The notes: generated by a model from the letters alone, not told the origin. A stretch of DNA of 64,000 nucleotides from an uncultured Clostridia bacterium (GCA_937894775.1 CALAXC010000153.1:33385-97384); one strand, 5' to 3'; counted from the stretch's first letter, positions 36,388 through 46,344 are shown. A program made the numbers and translations.

Positions 36388-36417
36388 TTGACAAAAGCTT
36401 TGTATATGCTATATAAT
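36388..36417 (+). promoter_or_regulatory. promoter of the pseudouridine synthase-lnt unit
   Basis: TTGACA (36388-36393) and TATAAT (36412-36417) have an 18-bp spacer; transcription would start near 36424. Confidence 0.75.
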
Positions 36418-36451
36418 AATTATAAATTATGATTTGATTTTGGATGGTAAA

Positions 36452-37408
36452 ATGCGTATTTTAACGGTGAAAAAGAATGATTCCGGTCAGCGACTTGATA
36501 AGTTTCTTTCAAAGGCTGTCAAGGGCTTACCGATGTCAATGATGTACAAGTTTATAAGAACGAAAAAAATAAAAGTAAATCGAAAAAGGGCCGAGCAGAA
36601 TTATATTTTGTGCGAGGGCGATGAGATACAGCTGTTTATTAAGGATGAATTTTTTGATTCTCCCGAAAAGGATACCGATGCCTTGTTTAAAATAGCACCT
36701 AAACTCAATATTCTTTATGAAGATGACAATATAATGCTTTTAAATAAGCGACCCGGTGTTCTTGTTCATGAAGATGAAGGAGCGGGGGATAATACCCTTA
36801 TTATGCATATAAAAGCATATCTTACGCAAAAAGGAGAATATGATCCTGCAAAAGAGCAGAGCTTTTCTCCTGCACTTTGTAACAGAATAGACAGAAATAC
36901 GGGTGGAATAGTTATTGCTGCCAAAAATGCCGAGTCTTTGCGCGCTATGAATGAGCGTATAAAGAATAACGAAATAACAAAAAAATACCTTTGCTTGGTA
37001 AACGGTATTCCACATCCGAGGACTGCTACTTTGAAAGCTTATTTGCGTAAGGACAGTAAAAATAATATGGTTGAGGTAAGGGAGAAGTACTTTCAAGGTG
37101 CGAAAGAGATAATCACCGTTTACCGTGTGCTTTCATCATATACAGACAGTTCTTTATTGGAAGTTGAGCTGATAACGGGAAGAACGCATCAGATAAGAGC
37201 CCATATGGCACATATCGGGCATAGCCTTATAGGTGACGGTAAATACGGAATAAACCGTAATGATAGAGCAAAAGGATATAAATATCAAGCTCTGTATTCT
37301 TATAAGCTGTATTTCAAAAAGACTTCAAAAAATGATGTGATTTCTTATCTTGAAGATAAGACCTTTGAAATAAATAAAGAAGATATATGGTTTTTAAATG
37401 AAATATAG
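36452..37408 (+). CDS. RluA-family pseudouridine synthase
   Basis: The 318-residue enzyme has an N-terminal S4 RNA-binding domain (about 8-75, SGQRLDKFLSK) and a RluA catalytic domain with the Asp motif NRIDRNTGG, the KKYLCLVNG segment and the GRTHQIRAH signature. It isomerises uridine in rRNA or tRNA; the exact target (RluC/RluD type) cannot be fixed. ATG 36452 is chosen over TTG 36434, which lies only ten bases after the predicted transcript start. lnt follows 18 bases downstream. Confidence 0.9.
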   Translation: MRILTVKKNDSGQRLDKFLSKAVKGLPMSMMYKFIRTKKIKVNRKRAEQNYILCEGDEIQLFIKDEFFDSPEKDTDALFKIAPKLNILYEDDNIMLLNKRPGVLVHEDEGAGDNTLIMHIKAYLTQKGEYDPAKEQSFSPALCNRIDRNTGGIVIAAKNAESLRAMNERIKNNEITKKYLCLVNGIPHPRTATLKAYLRKDSKNNMVEVREKYFQGAKEIITVYRVLSSYTDSSLLEVELITGRTHQIRAHMAHIGHSLIGDGKYGINRNDRAKGYKYQALYSYKLYFKKTSKNDVISYLEDKTFEINKEDIWFLNEI

Positions 37409-37426
37409 ATTAAAGTAGGGGGAAAA

Positions 37427-39088
37427 ATGAGTTTTTCAAAAAAACTTGAGCTTTTTCTGAACAAGGATATAAAATTTGGTTTTCGAATATTGATATTGAC
37501 TTTAAGCGGTGCTTTGACGGGCTTGACTCTGGCTTTTCCAAAACTTGGATTCTTAGAGTGGATATCTATAATCCCGGCCGCTGTGATACTGTTAAAGCGA
37601 GGAGCTGATAAGAATATAAGATTACGTTCGGTATATTTTGACGGATTGGTATTCTTTTATGGGTTTTATTTGCTGTGTTATCATTTCTTTTTGAGTATGT
37701 ATCCGTTAGAATTTATCGACGGAATGACTAAAGGCTCTGCAACTGTTGTTGTGGTTGTTTCTTGGTTAGGTCTTTCACTTTTGCAGGGGTTGATGGGCGG
37801 ATGTGTATTTTTGCTTTCTGCCGTCGCTTTCAGGACTAATCTGTTGCAAAAGATATCTTGGCTTAGAATTATTTTAATTGCCGCAATTTGGTCTATATTC
37901 GAATGGTCTCAGAATTTTGGATGGTGGGGAGTTCCTTGGGGGAAGCTTCCTCTCGGGCAAACTGAATATATAGTAGGAATTCAAAATGCTTCTTGGTTTG
38001 GTTCTTATTTCTTAACTTTTGTAATAGTTGTTGTAAATTTTTTCTTTGCGTTTGCGCTTATAAACATAACAAAAATAAAAATTGTAAGAGTGGCATCGCT
38101 CACAGCGATTTCTTTGATAGCTTTTCAATATTTATCGGGTACAGTAATATGGTTTTCAAATGATATACACAAAGGTGAAACGGTGAAGATCGCGTGTGTT
38201 CAGGGAAATATATCCGCAAGTAACAAATGGGAGGCTGATACCCTTGCCACAATAGAAAAAGTCTATACTGAACAGACAAAAGCAGCAGCAGAAAATGGGG
38301 CAGAGATCGTACTTTGGCCGGAAACGGCGATTCCGTATGATATTACTGTAGGCAAATATACTAAATTTCAAACTGATTTTTGTGCACTTGCTAAAGAAAC
38401 ACAAACGTATATTATAGTGGGGGCATATTCGCAAACCGGTGAAGGTGGTTCTTATAATTCGCTTATCTGTTTTACTCCCGAAGGGGAGAGGCTTGAACCT
38501 ATCTATAATAAACGCCGTCTTGTTCCGTTTGGGGAGTTTGTTCCAATGAGAAAGGTTTTTGAAACTCTTATTCCGCCGCTTACTGAGATACTCATAGCAA
38601 ATGAAGATATAGTAGCCGGTGATGGTTCTAATCTTATGGATATAGGTGGGCATTCGGTGGGCTGTCTTGTTTGTTTTGATTCGATATACGACGGTCTTAC
38701 GCTTGAAAGTGTCAGAGACGGTGCCGAGGTTATATGCTTATCTACAAACGACTCTTGGTTTGAAGGCTCTGCTGCACTTGGCATACACAATTCACACGCA
38801 CAGCTGAGAGCTATTGAGAGTGGTAGATATGTTACAAGAAGTGCAAGTACGGGTATTTCCACCATAATATCTCCTCGCGGTGAAGTTTTAAAACATATTG
38901 AACCTGATACTGAAGGTGTTATTGTTTATGATGTTAATTTTAGACAGAATAAAACACTGTGGTTTTATTTAGGAAATTCATTTATTTATTTGTGTGTGAT
39001 GATATGTGTTTTTTTAGCAGTGCATCAGATCGTTGTTTTTATTAAAACAAAAAAGCAAAAATCTATTGACTTTGTGACGGAATTGTGA
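37427..39088 (+). CDS. lnt: apolipoprotein N-acyltransferase
   Basis: This 553-residue protein has about six N-terminal transmembrane helices (to about residue 240), a periplasm-facing type carbon-nitrogen hydrolase domain, and a final helix near 515-540. The nitrilase triad is visible: Glu in LWPETAIP, Lys in YNKRRLVPFGEF, Cys in GCLVCFDSIYDG. Lnt adds the third acyl chain to lipoproteins; it is usual in Gram-negatives and actinobacteria and less common in Firmicutes. A lipoprotein gene lies directly downstream. GGGGG serves as ribosome site before ATG. Confidence 0.85.
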   Translation: MSFSKKLELFLNKDIKFGFRILILTLSGALTGLTLAFPKLGFLEWISIIPAAVILLKRGADKNIRLRSVYFDGLVFFYGFYLLCYHFFLSMYPLEFIDGMTKGSATVVVVVSWLGLSLLQGLMGGCVFLLSAVAFRTNLLQKISWLRIILIAAIWSIFEWSQNFGWWGVPWGKLPLGQTEYIVGIQNASWFGSYFLTFVIVVVNFFFAFALINITKIKIVRVASLTAISLIAFQYLSGTVIWFSNDIHKGETVKIACVQGNISASNKWEADTLATIEKVYTEQTKAAAENGAEIVLWPETAIPYDITVGKYTKFQTDFCALAKETQTYIIVGAYSQTGEGGSYNSLICFTPEGERLEPIYNKRRLVPFGEFVPMRKVFETLIPPLTEILIANEDIVAGDGSNLMDIGGHSVGCLVCFDSIYDGLTLESVRDGAEVICLSTNDSWFEGSAALGIHNSHAQLRAIESGRYVTRSASTGISTIISPRGEVLKHIEPDTEGVIVYDVNFRQNKTLWFYLGNSFIYLCVMICVFLAVHQIVVFIKTKKQKSIDFVTEL

Positions 39089-39094
39089 TAGAAT
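39066..39094 (+). promoter_or_regulatory. promoter of the small lipoprotein gene
   Basis: TTGACT (39066-39071) and TAGAAT (39089-39094) are 17 bp apart; it overlaps the last codons of lnt. Confidence 0.65.
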
Positions 39095-39128
39095 TATACC
39101 GTATTAAAAATCATGAAAGGAGAAAATC

Positions 39129-39485
39129 ATGAAAAAGACAATTAGAATCATTGCTGTTGCAATGGTGGCTGTTATGCTTTGCCTTTGCCTTGCATCCTGC
39201 GGAAAGACTCTTTCCGGTGAGTACTATTTAGGTGATAAGACTGTTACTAAGTCCTATACTACATATACTTTCAAGGGTAACAAGGTTTCTGTAGAAGTAT
39301 ACCTTCTCGGTCAAAAGGTAGGAGATGATTCATTCGAGGGTACTTATGAAATTAAGGACAACGAAATCAAGATCTCCTATAAGAATGCTGCAGGCGAAGA
39401 GAAATCTTCTACACAGGCATTCGAAGAGCTTGATGATGGTTCTATTAAGATTGGCATTTTGACTTATAAGAAAGCTGAAAAGTAA
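39129..39485 (+). CDS. small lipoprotein of unknown function
   Basis: This 118-residue protein has a lipoprotein signal peptide with the lipobox LASC (Cys about residue 24). The mature part is a compact beta-rich domain with the sequence FEGTYEIKDNEIKISY, the kind seen in small lipocalin-like or DUF5640-like clostridial lipoproteins. AAAGGAG precedes ATG. It stands alone with its own promoter and terminator, suggesting strong independent expression. Confidence 0.75.
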   Translation: MKKTIRIIAVAMVAVMLCLCLASCGKTLSGEYYLGDKTVTKSYTTYTFKGNKVSVEVYLLGQKVGDDSFEGTYEIKDNEIKISYKNAAGEEKSSTQAFEELDDGSIKIGILTYKKAEK

Positions 39486-39493
39486 TAAAGACT

Positions 39494-39537
39494 AGAAGCA
39501 AAAAAGCATCTGAATTTTCAGATGCTTTTTTGCTTCT
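39494..39537. terminator. bidirectional terminator between the lipoprotein gene and mnmA
   Basis: AGAAGCAAAAAAGCATCTGA pairs perfectly with its complement over about 20 bp around a tiny loop, with A/T runs giving termination on both strands. Confidence 0.88.
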
Positions 39538-39547
39538 AACAGCATAT

Positions 39548-40618
39548 CTATTCAATAATTCCGCCGCCGACAACGATATCCCCGTCATATAATACTACTG
39601 ATTGTCCGGGTGTTATAGCGCGTTGGGGGTCATCAAATGTTATTGATATACGGTCAGTGTCGGTGCGAATAACGGTCGCTGCGGTCGGAGTATGGCGATA
39701 TCTTATCTTTGCCGATAAGCGCGTTGGATGTTCGAGTGTATCATTAATAAGCAGGTTTATTGATGAAGCTTGTAATTCTTTTTTATAAAGTTCAAGATCA
39801 GTACAGAGAGTGACTGAGTTTGTTGAGGGATCTTTCTTTGCTACGAACATAGGCTTTCCCAAAGCAATTCCGAGCCCTTTGCGTTGACCTATAGTGTAAT
39901 TTTCCAAACCTGTGTGCTTTCCTAAAATATTTCCGTAAATATCTACGAAATTACCGATATTAAAATCTGTATGTCCGTTTCTTCTTAAAAAATCTGTATA
40001 ATTTCCATCAGGGATAAAACAGATATCCTGACTTTCCGAACGGTCTGCACTTGCAAAATTGTTATCTCTTGCTATTGCTTTTATTTCTTCTTTGGTATAG
40101 TCTCCCAACGGAAAGAGCACTTTTGAAAGCGTATCTTGGTTAAGCGTCCATAAAAAATAGGTCTGATCTTTCTTTTCATCTGTAGCTTTTTTTAAAAAGA
40201 AGTTTCCGTTATTATCTTTTTCTATCTTTGCATAGTGCCCGGTAACTAAATAATCAAAGTGCTTTTCTTCTGTGATATCAAGCAACTTTCCAAATTTTAT
40301 GTGCTTGTTGCATTGAACACAGGGATTAGGCGTTTTGCCGCTCTTATAGTCTTCAATGAAGGGAGCTATAACGCAGCGCAAAAAACTCTCCCCTAAAGAT
40401 ACCGAAAAATGCGGAATGTTTAAAAGTTTGGCGGTTCTTTTGGCTTGTATGGAATTATCATCAAGATATTCGGGGATACCGTCGCTAAGAACTTTTTCAC
40501 CGTCAAAAAGTTGCATAGTAACGGCTTCGGTTTGGTATCCCATATTTTTAATGAGAAGTGCTGCAACAGCGCTGTCCACCCCACCGCTCATAGCAATCAA
40601 GGCTTTTTTGTTTGTCAT
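39548..40618 (-). CDS. mnmA: tRNA-specific 2-thiouridylase MnmA
   Basis: This 356-residue enzyme thiolates U34 of Lys, Glu and Gln tRNAs. It has the PP-loop SGGVDSAVAA near the N-terminus, the catalytic cysteine pair in NPCVQCN and SQDICFIPDG, the KKDQTYFL recognition stretch and the C-terminal beta barrel. Start 40618 is chosen because AAAGGAG lies just upstream; a longer frame to 40636 would overlap trmL. Second gene of the trmL-mnmA unit. Confidence 0.94.
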   Translation of the reverse strand: MTNKKALIAMSGGVDSAVAALLIKNMGYQTEAVTMQLFDGEKVLSDGIPEYLDDNSIQAKRTAKLLNIPHFSVSLGESFLRCVIAPFIEDYKSGKTPNPCVQCNKHIKFGKLLDITEEKHFDYLVTGHYAKIEKDNNGNFFLKKATDEKKDQTYFLWTLNQDTLSKVLFPLGDYTKEEIKAIARDNNFASADRSESQDICFIPDGNYTDFLRRNGHTDFNIGNFVDIYGNILGKHTGLENYTIGQRKGLGIALGKPMFVAKKDPSTNSVTLCTDLELYKKELQASSINLLINDTLEHPTRLSAKIRYRHTPTAATVIRTDTDRISITFDDPQRAITPGQSVVLYDGDIVVGGGIIE

Positions 40619-40629
40619 TTTTTCTCCTT

Positions 40630-41145
40630 TTACCAATCACGTGAAGTCAGATTTCCGTCTTCTCTTAAACCTTCAAAATTCCATCTGCGAAGGATTTCAT
40701 ATACGGCTATAGCTACAGAATTTGAAAGATTGAGAGATCTTAGTGTATCACGCATAGGGATTCTTACACAGTATTCACGGTTTTCGTATAAAAGATCTTC
40801 GGGGAGTCCTTTGGTTTCTTTGCCGAACATAATAAAAACATTGTCGGGATATTCAGAAACTTCTGTATATGAATGAGGAGCTTTTGTAGTGAAATAAAAT
40901 GTGCTTTTGATAGATTCGGGGTGCTTGTTTAAAAAATCTTGGTAATTATTGTAGTAGGTTATATCGAGCTTGTCCCAATAATCAAGTCCCGCACGTTTTA
41001 GCTTTTTGTCGTCCACGGTGAATCCCATAGGTTGGATTATGTGAAGAGAAGCACCGGTAGCGGCACAGGTACGTGCTATATTTCCGGTATTTTGCGGTAT
41101 TTCAGGTTCGTGTAAAATTATATTTATATGTTTTGATGGTTGCAT
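40630..41145 (-). CDS. trmL: tRNA (cytidine(34)-2'-O)-methyltransferase
   Basis: The 171-residue SpoU-class (SPOUT) methyltransferase begins INIILHEPEIPQNTGNIARTC, the TrmL signature, and has the knot motifs MFGKETKGLPEDLL and IPMRDTLRSLNLSNSVAIAVYE. It methylates the wobble ribose of leucine tRNAs. It is transcribed with mnmA, another wobble-base modifier, 11 bases apart. Confidence 0.93.
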   Translation of the reverse strand: MQPSKHINIILHEPEIPQNTGNIARTCAATGASLHIIQPMGFTVDDKKLKRAGLDYWDKLDITYYNNYQDFLNKHPESIKSTFYFTTKAPHSYTEVSEYPDNVFIMFGKETKGLPEDLLYENREYCVRIPMRDTLRSLNLSNSVAIAVYEILRRWNFEGLREDGNLTSRDW

Positions 41146-41188
41146 ATTGTATTCCTTTTTGTTTTTTAGTTTTATTCTTTCTTACACT

Positions 41189-41217
41189 ATTATAGTACGT
41201 TTTTAAGAGTTTTTCAA
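41189..41217 (-). promoter_or_regulatory. promoter of trmL-mnmA
   Basis: On the minus strand TTGAAA (41212-41217) and TATAAT (41189-41194) are 17 bp apart. Confidence 0.75.
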
Positions 41218-41288
41218 GTGTGAATAAAAAATAAAGAATAAAACTTAAAAAAATTTACAAGTATAAAGCGGTAAAAGTTGTAAAAGAC

Positions 41289-41317
41289 TTGCAATTTTAT
41301 CAAAAATAAAGTATAAT
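41289..41317 (+). promoter_or_regulatory. promoter of secA
   Basis: TTGCAA (41289-41294) and TATAAT (41312-41317) are 17 bp apart. Confidence 0.7.
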
Positions 41318-41348
41318 AAATATATATTGCTTTTAAGGAGATATAATA

Positions 41349-44090
41349 ATGGGATTGTTTGGAACATATAGCGAAAGACAACTGAAGAAGATAGATAAAA
41401 TAGTCAAGATCATCGAGAGCCTTGCGCCGAAATATGCTCAGATGACTAACGATGAACTTTCAAACACAACAGTGATTTTGAAAGAGAGGCTTGCAAACGG
41501 AGAAACGCTTGACGATATTCTTCCTGATGCATTTGCGGCAATACGCGAGGCGGATGACAGAGTTCTTGGGAAAAGACCTTTCCGTGTACAGCTCATAGGC
41601 GGAATTATTCTTCATCAGGGAAGAATCGCTGAGATGAAGACCGGAGAAGGAAAAACACTCGTTGCAACTATGCCCGCATATCTTAATGCGCTTGCAGGTA
41701 AAGGAGTACATGTTGTAACTGTAAACGATTATCTTGCACGTCGAGATAGTGAAGAGATGGGCAGAGTGTATGAGTTTATGGGACTTACTACAGGTATAAT
41801 CGTTCATGGACTTTCACTTCAGGAAAAACAGGCGTCTTATAATGCGGATATAACTTACGGAACAAATAATGAATTTGGATTTGACTATCTCCGCGATAAT
41901 ATGGTAGTTTATAAAGAAAGAATGGTTCAGAGAGGACATAATTTTGCTATCGTCGATGAGGTGGACTCAATATTGGTCGATGAAGCAAGAACACCTCTTA
42001 TAATTTCAGGATACGGAACTAAGTCTACCGAAATGTATGAAAGAGCGGATGAATTTGCGAGAAAGCTTCGTAAACTCGTAATCAAGGAAATGGATTCAAA
42101 GGAAAGTTATGATGACGTTGATGCTGATTATATAGTTGATGAAAAAGCTAATAATGCTATTTTGACGCCTAAGGGTACAGACAAGGCAGAGGAATTTTTT
42201 GGCATTGAGAATCTTTCTGATCCTGCAAATTCCGAAATAGCTCACCATATAAATCAGGCTATCCGTGCTCACGGCATTATGAAACGTGACGTTGATTATG
42301 TCGTTAATCAGAACGGAGTAATGATAGTAGATGCATTTACAGGAAGAATAATGCCGGGACGTCGTTATTCTAACGGTTTGCATCAGGCGATTGAGGCAAA
42401 AGAAGGTGTAAAGGTTGAAAACGAGAACAAGACGGTAGCAACTATAACCTTCCAGAATTATTTCAGAATGTATGATAAACTTTCAGGTATGACGGGTACT
42501 GCGCTCACTGAGGAATCTGAATTCAGAGAGATATACGCACTTGACGTAGTTGAAATACCGACAAACCGTCCTATGATAAGAATAGATCACAATGATGTGG
42601 TTTATAAATCTGTCAACGGAAAGTATAATGCTATAGTTGAGCAGGTAAAGGAATGTCACGCAAAGGGACAGCCTGTGTTGGTAGGTACGGTATCTATTGA
42701 AAAGTCTGAAGAGCTTTCAAGACGTCTTAAGAGAGAGGGCATAGCACATACTGTTCTTAACGCAAAGCATCACGAAAAAGAGGCAGAGATCGTAGCTCAG
42801 GCAGGTAAGCTTGGAGCGGTAACCATTTCTACCAATATGGCGGGACGAGGAACAGATATTATGCTTGGCGGTAATCCCGAATATATGGCAAAAAAAGAAA
42901 TGCGCCGCTTGGAGATTGATGAGGATCTTATAGCGATGGCTACGGGTACTGCTGATATTGACGATGAAGAAATTTTGAATGCCAGAAAGACTTTCCGCGA
43001 GCTTTATGAAAAATATAAAGAGGAGATAGCACCCGAAGCACAGCTTGTAAGGGAAGCAGGCGGATTGTTTATATTAGGTACGGAAAGACACGAAAGCAGA
43101 CGTATAGATAATCAGCTTAGAGGACGGTCAGGACGTCAAGGTGATCCCGGCGAATCACGGTTCTTTATTTCTTTTGAAGATGATCTTATGAGACTTTTTG
43201 GGTCTGATAGAATGATAGGTGTCGTGAATGCACTTAAGCTTCCTGAGGATGCGCCTATAGATGCTAAAATCCTTTCTAATACCATAGAATCGGCGCAAAA
43301 GAGAATAGAAGATCAAAACTTCAAACGCCGTAAATACGTGCTTTCTTACGACGATGTAATGAACCAGCAGAGAAATATCATATATTCTCAGCGTAACAGT
43401 GTTCTTAACGGTGAAGATATTAGCGCAACCATAATTAAAATGATAGAGTCTACGATTTTAGAAAATGTAGCTTCCTATCTTAACGGTGATGATCGGCAGC
43501 TTTGGGATTTTGTAGGTTTGCGTGAGGTTTATAAGGGGCTTATTACTTTTCCTGAAGATTTTGAGTATGACGAAAAAGAGCTTAAGAAGGTAAAGCCCGA
43601 CGATATTGCTAATATGCTTTATGATAGAGCTATTTCGATTTATAAGGCAAAAGAAGATCTTTTTGGAACAGAAGTCTTTAGAGAGGTCGAAAGATCTATA
43701 TTGCTCAGAAATGTTGATGATAACTGGATGGAGCATATAGATGCTATGGATGATCTGAAGGATACTATAAGACTCCAGGCATATGCGCAACGTGATCCTA
43801 TAAATGAATACCGTTTGCAGGGTGCAGATATGTTTGATGCGATGATAGCAGATATTCGTGACAGAACTGTTAGAATGGTTTTGTCGGTTGTTCCTAATGT
43901 TTCTAAGGTTGAGAGAGTACAGGTTGCAAATCCTATTTCCGAAGGATTTGAAGGCGACGGTGCTAAAAAGCCTAAGAAAGTAAAAATTGCTAAAAAATCA
44001 GAGAACAGTGTGGGAAGAAACGATCCTTGTCCTTGCGGATCGGGCAAGAAATATAAAAAGTGTTGTGGAGCACCTAATTCCGAACAATGA
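41349..44090 (+). CDS. secA: preprotein translocase ATPase SecA
   Basis: This 913-residue motor drives proteins through SecYEG. Walker A is MKTGEGKTLVA near residue 100, the DEAD-type Walker B is IVDEVDSILVDEARTPLI, and the second RecA domain has TNMAGRGTDI and GRSGRQGD. The C-terminus retains the zinc-binding SEC-C motif NDPCPCGSGKKYKKCC, which binds SecB or ribosomes in other bacteria. AAGGAG lies before ATG. Two membrane protein genes follow within the same likely transcript. Confidence 0.97.
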   Translation: MGLFGTYSERQLKKIDKIVKIIESLAPKYAQMTNDELSNTTVILKERLANGETLDDILPDAFAAIREADDRVLGKRPFRVQLIGGIILHQGRIAEMKTGEGKTLVATMPAYLNALAGKGVHVVTVNDYLARRDSEEMGRVYEFMGLTTGIIVHGLSLQEKQASYNADITYGTNNEFGFDYLRDNMVVYKERMVQRGHNFAIVDEVDSILVDEARTPLIISGYGTKSTEMYERADEFARKLRKLVIKEMDSKESYDDVDADYIVDEKANNAILTPKGTDKAEEFFGIENLSDPANSEIAHHINQAIRAHGIMKRDVDYVVNQNGVMIVDAFTGRIMPGRRYSNGLHQAIEAKEGVKVENENKTVATITFQNYFRMYDKLSGMTGTALTEESEFREIYALDVVEIPTNRPMIRIDHNDVVYKSVNGKYNAIVEQVKECHAKGQPVLVGTVSIEKSEELSRRLKREGIAHTVLNAKHHEKEAEIVAQAGKLGAVTISTNMAGRGTDIMLGGNPEYMAKKEMRRLEIDEDLIAMATGTADIDDEEILNARKTFRELYEKYKEEIAPEAQLVREAGGLFILGTERHESRRIDNQLRGRSGRQGDPGESRFFISFEDDLMRLFGSDRMIGVVNALKLPEDAPIDAKILSNTIESAQKRIEDQNFKRRKYVLSYDDVMNQQRNIIYSQRNSVLNGEDISATIIKMIESTILENVASYLNGDDRQLWDFVGLREVYKGLITFPEDFEYDEKELKKVKPDDIANMLYDRAISIYKAKEDLFGTEVFREVERSILLRNVDDNWMEHIDAMDDLKDTIRLQAYAQRDPINEYRLQGADMFDAMIADIRDRTVRMVLSVVPNVSKVERVQVANPISEGFEGDGAKKPKKVKIAKKSENSVGRNDPCPCGSGKKYKKCCGAPNSEQ

Positions 44091-44114
44091 TTTTGAGAAG
44101 AAGGAGATGAAGTA

Positions 44115-44840
44115 ATGGGATTTGGGATACTATTCTTTGGGTATTTTATAACTACTATGATGTCTATTCCGTTATCAAGACTTTTGCCTATTGACCTTGG
44201 CGGTCTTGTAAAGCTGATTGGATATATTTTGATAGTGGTAGCGGCAAAGAAATTAAGTGATTATAATTCAAGTTTCAAATCCTTGACTTTGTCTTCAATG
44301 TTGATGGCAGGCATATCTGCTGTTCAATTTTTCTTTGATATTTGCACGTTTATTAGCATTAATCAAATAGCTGTTCTGCCTTTTTGGAATTTTGTTGATT
44401 ATATAAATAATATGCAGATTATGGACTATTTGTCGTTTACGGCAACGATATTATTTGTTTCAATGCTTTGTCTTTCGATTAAACAAATCGCATTTGATAC
44501 AGGAGTAAAAAAAATATATGTGTCTGCAACAAGGAATTTTGTCTTTTACTGTATATTTTTTGTAGTTCAGGCAATATCGTTTATGCCTTTTGAATGGATA
44601 AAGATATATAGGTCCGTTTTTGTAGCTGCTTTGCTTATTATTGAGCTTTTGTGCTGGATATTAAATCTTTATATGATCTTTTCGTGCTATGCAAAGATAT
44701 GTGATTCAGGTGATGTTGAAATGAAACAGAAGCCCTCAAGGTTTGCGTTTGTAAATAAAAAGAGAAAAGAGCGGGAAGTGGAGCGGCAAAAAATACTTGA
44801 TGAATATGCCGCCGAAAAAGAAAAAAAGCACACTAAATAA
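44115..44840 (+). CDS. membrane protein of unknown function
   Basis: This 241-residue protein has about six transmembrane helices and a highly charged cytosolic tail (about 205-241). The segment LGGLVKLIGYILIVVAAKKLSDYN resembles a motif near the start of the next protein (PLPDAIGYILISVALTRLAM), so the two appear related. AAGGAG precedes the ATG, 24 bases after secA. No established function. Confidence 0.65.
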   Translation: MGFGILFFGYFITTMMSIPLSRLLPIDLGGLVKLIGYILIVVAAKKLSDYNSSFKSLTLSSMLMAGISAVQFFFDICTFISINQIAVLPFWNFVDYINNMQIMDYLSFTATILFVSMLCLSIKQIAFDTGVKKIYVSATRNFVFYCIFFVVQAISFMPFEWIKIYRSVFVAALLIIELLCWILNLYMIFSCYAKICDSGDVEMKQKPSRFAFVNKKRKEREVERQKILDEYAAEKEKKHTK

Positions 44841-44874
44841 TAATGGTAATTTTGTAAAAAAAGGGGGTATAACT

Positions 44875-46269
44875 GTGAAAAACAAGAAAAGTAATATTTC
44901 TTGGGGATTGATGGCATTTTCTTTTGTGTTTTTGTTTAATCCTAATATTGCTGTTGTAGACCCTTTGCCAGATGCAATAGGTTATATTCTTATTAGTGTT
45001 GCACTTACACGTTTGGCTATGATCAATGAAAATTTGTATGATGCTAAGCGTTCCTTTGATAGATTGATCATTCTTGATCTTGGTAAGATAATTTCGATCT
45101 TTTGGATTTTTGGAATGGATTCCTTGAGCGAAAGAAACTCTTCGTTGCTTCTCTGGAGCTTTGTCTTTGGTGTGCTTGAGAGTATTTTTGCGATACCTGC
45201 TTTTGTTAAGCTTTTTGACGGACTTTCATCACTTGGAAATTTTCACCCAAATACAGCTATTCACGGAAGAAAGAATGAGAGAAGCAAAAGCTATACTGAA
45301 AAAATAAAAGGATTTTCGGTTTTTTTTGTAGCTTTTAAAGCGGCATTTACTTGCCTTCCCGAAGTGGCTGTCTTAGGATCAATGTCTTACGATGATTCTT
45401 CGGCGCTTTTTAATGTTTACAGATATATTGGTGTTATACGTTTTATGTGTATAGTGCCGGTGATAATAGTTGGTTTTACGTGGCTGATTTCAGCGATAAA
45501 ATATTTTTTGAGGATAAAGAAGGACAAAGAGTTTTCTTTTTCTGTAAATAATAAATATGCTGAAAAAGCAGAAAATCAAAAGGGTGAATTCATAATACGC
45601 GATGTTAAGATAGCAACAGCGTTTTTTGTTGTGGGAAGTGTTTTGACTCTTGATTTCAATCTTGATAAAGTAAATGTTATACCGGATATTTTTGTTGTTG
45701 TTGCTTTAGCTATTTCGTTGTTTTATTTTGCAAAAGTAACAAGATTGAAAAAGATCTTTCCGATTATTTCCTTTGTTATATATTCGGCAGCAACTGTTTT
45801 TGAGGATTATAGCCGATATAATTTTATAAATAATTACAGTTACAGCGCAATAGATAAAAATGAAAAGGCGTTCTTTCTTTACATAATTACAGTTGTAGCT
45901 GTTGTTATAGAGGGGATATGTCTTGTTGTGATGTATTCGGCTATAGTAAAGACGATAAACGGTGTAATACGGGAAAGAACGGGTTATGTACTTGGCAGAG
46001 AAATAAATAGCGAAGCGGAAGACCGAAATATAGTGTTAGTACAAAAACGCCTTTCTAAGAATTTTTCTGTAGTTTTAGATGTGGTGGTTTTGTCTGTATT
46101 GGCGGATGTTTTCTGTTCGCTTTACGGTGCTTTCTACGCATTTATGAATAAAAATTTTGGTTGGATGAGTCTTATAAGTGTTGCGTGCGGTCTTTTTCTT
46201 ATTGGAATGACTGTAAAAGCTGTAAGTGAGTTGAGAGAGGCAGTTCAGACAAAATATATGCTCGAATAA
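44875..46269 (+). CDS. membrane protein of unknown function, related to its upstream neighbour
   Basis: This 464-residue protein has about ten hydrophobic helices and appears internally duplicated: PDAIGYILISVALTRL near the start and IPDIFVVVALAISLFYFAK near residue 270 share the same layout. I start at GTG 44875, with AAGGGGG seven bases upstream; an earlier in-frame ATG at 44797 would overlap the preceding gene by 44 bases without a ribosome site. Function unknown. Confidence 0.65.
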   Translation: MKNKKSNISWGLMAFSFVFLFNPNIAVVDPLPDAIGYILISVALTRLAMINENLYDAKRSFDRLIILDLGKIISIFWIFGMDSLSERNSSLLLWSFVFGVLESIFAIPAFVKLFDGLSSLGNFHPNTAIHGRKNERSKSYTEKIKGFSVFFVAFKAAFTCLPEVAVLGSMSYDDSSALFNVYRYIGVIRFMCIVPVIIVGFTWLISAIKYFLRIKKDKEFSFSVNNKYAEKAENQKGEFIIRDVKIATAFFVVGSVLTLDFNLDKVNVIPDIFVVVALAISLFYFAKVTRLKKIFPIISFVIYSAATVFEDYSRYNFINNYSYSAIDKNEKAFFLYIITVVAVVIEGICLVVMYSAIVKTINGVIRERTGYVLGREINSEAEDRNIVLVQKRLSKNFSVVLDVVVLSVLADVFCSLYGAFYAFMNKNFGWMSLISVACGLFLIGMTVKAVSELREAVQTKYMLE

Positions 46270-46291
46270 TAGATTTTTTTTAAAAATGCTA

Positions 46292-46320
46292 TTGCAAAGT
46301 TCGATAGAATCTGTTATAAT
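46292..46320 (+). promoter_or_regulatory. promoter of SRP RNA
   Basis: TTGCAA (46292-46297) and TATAAT (46315-46320) are 17 bp apart. Transcription would begin near 46327 at a small GCAC-GTAAT-GTGC hairpin that precedes the RNA. Confidence 0.75.
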
Positions 46321-46344
46321 ATATAGGCACGTAATGTGCAATTG

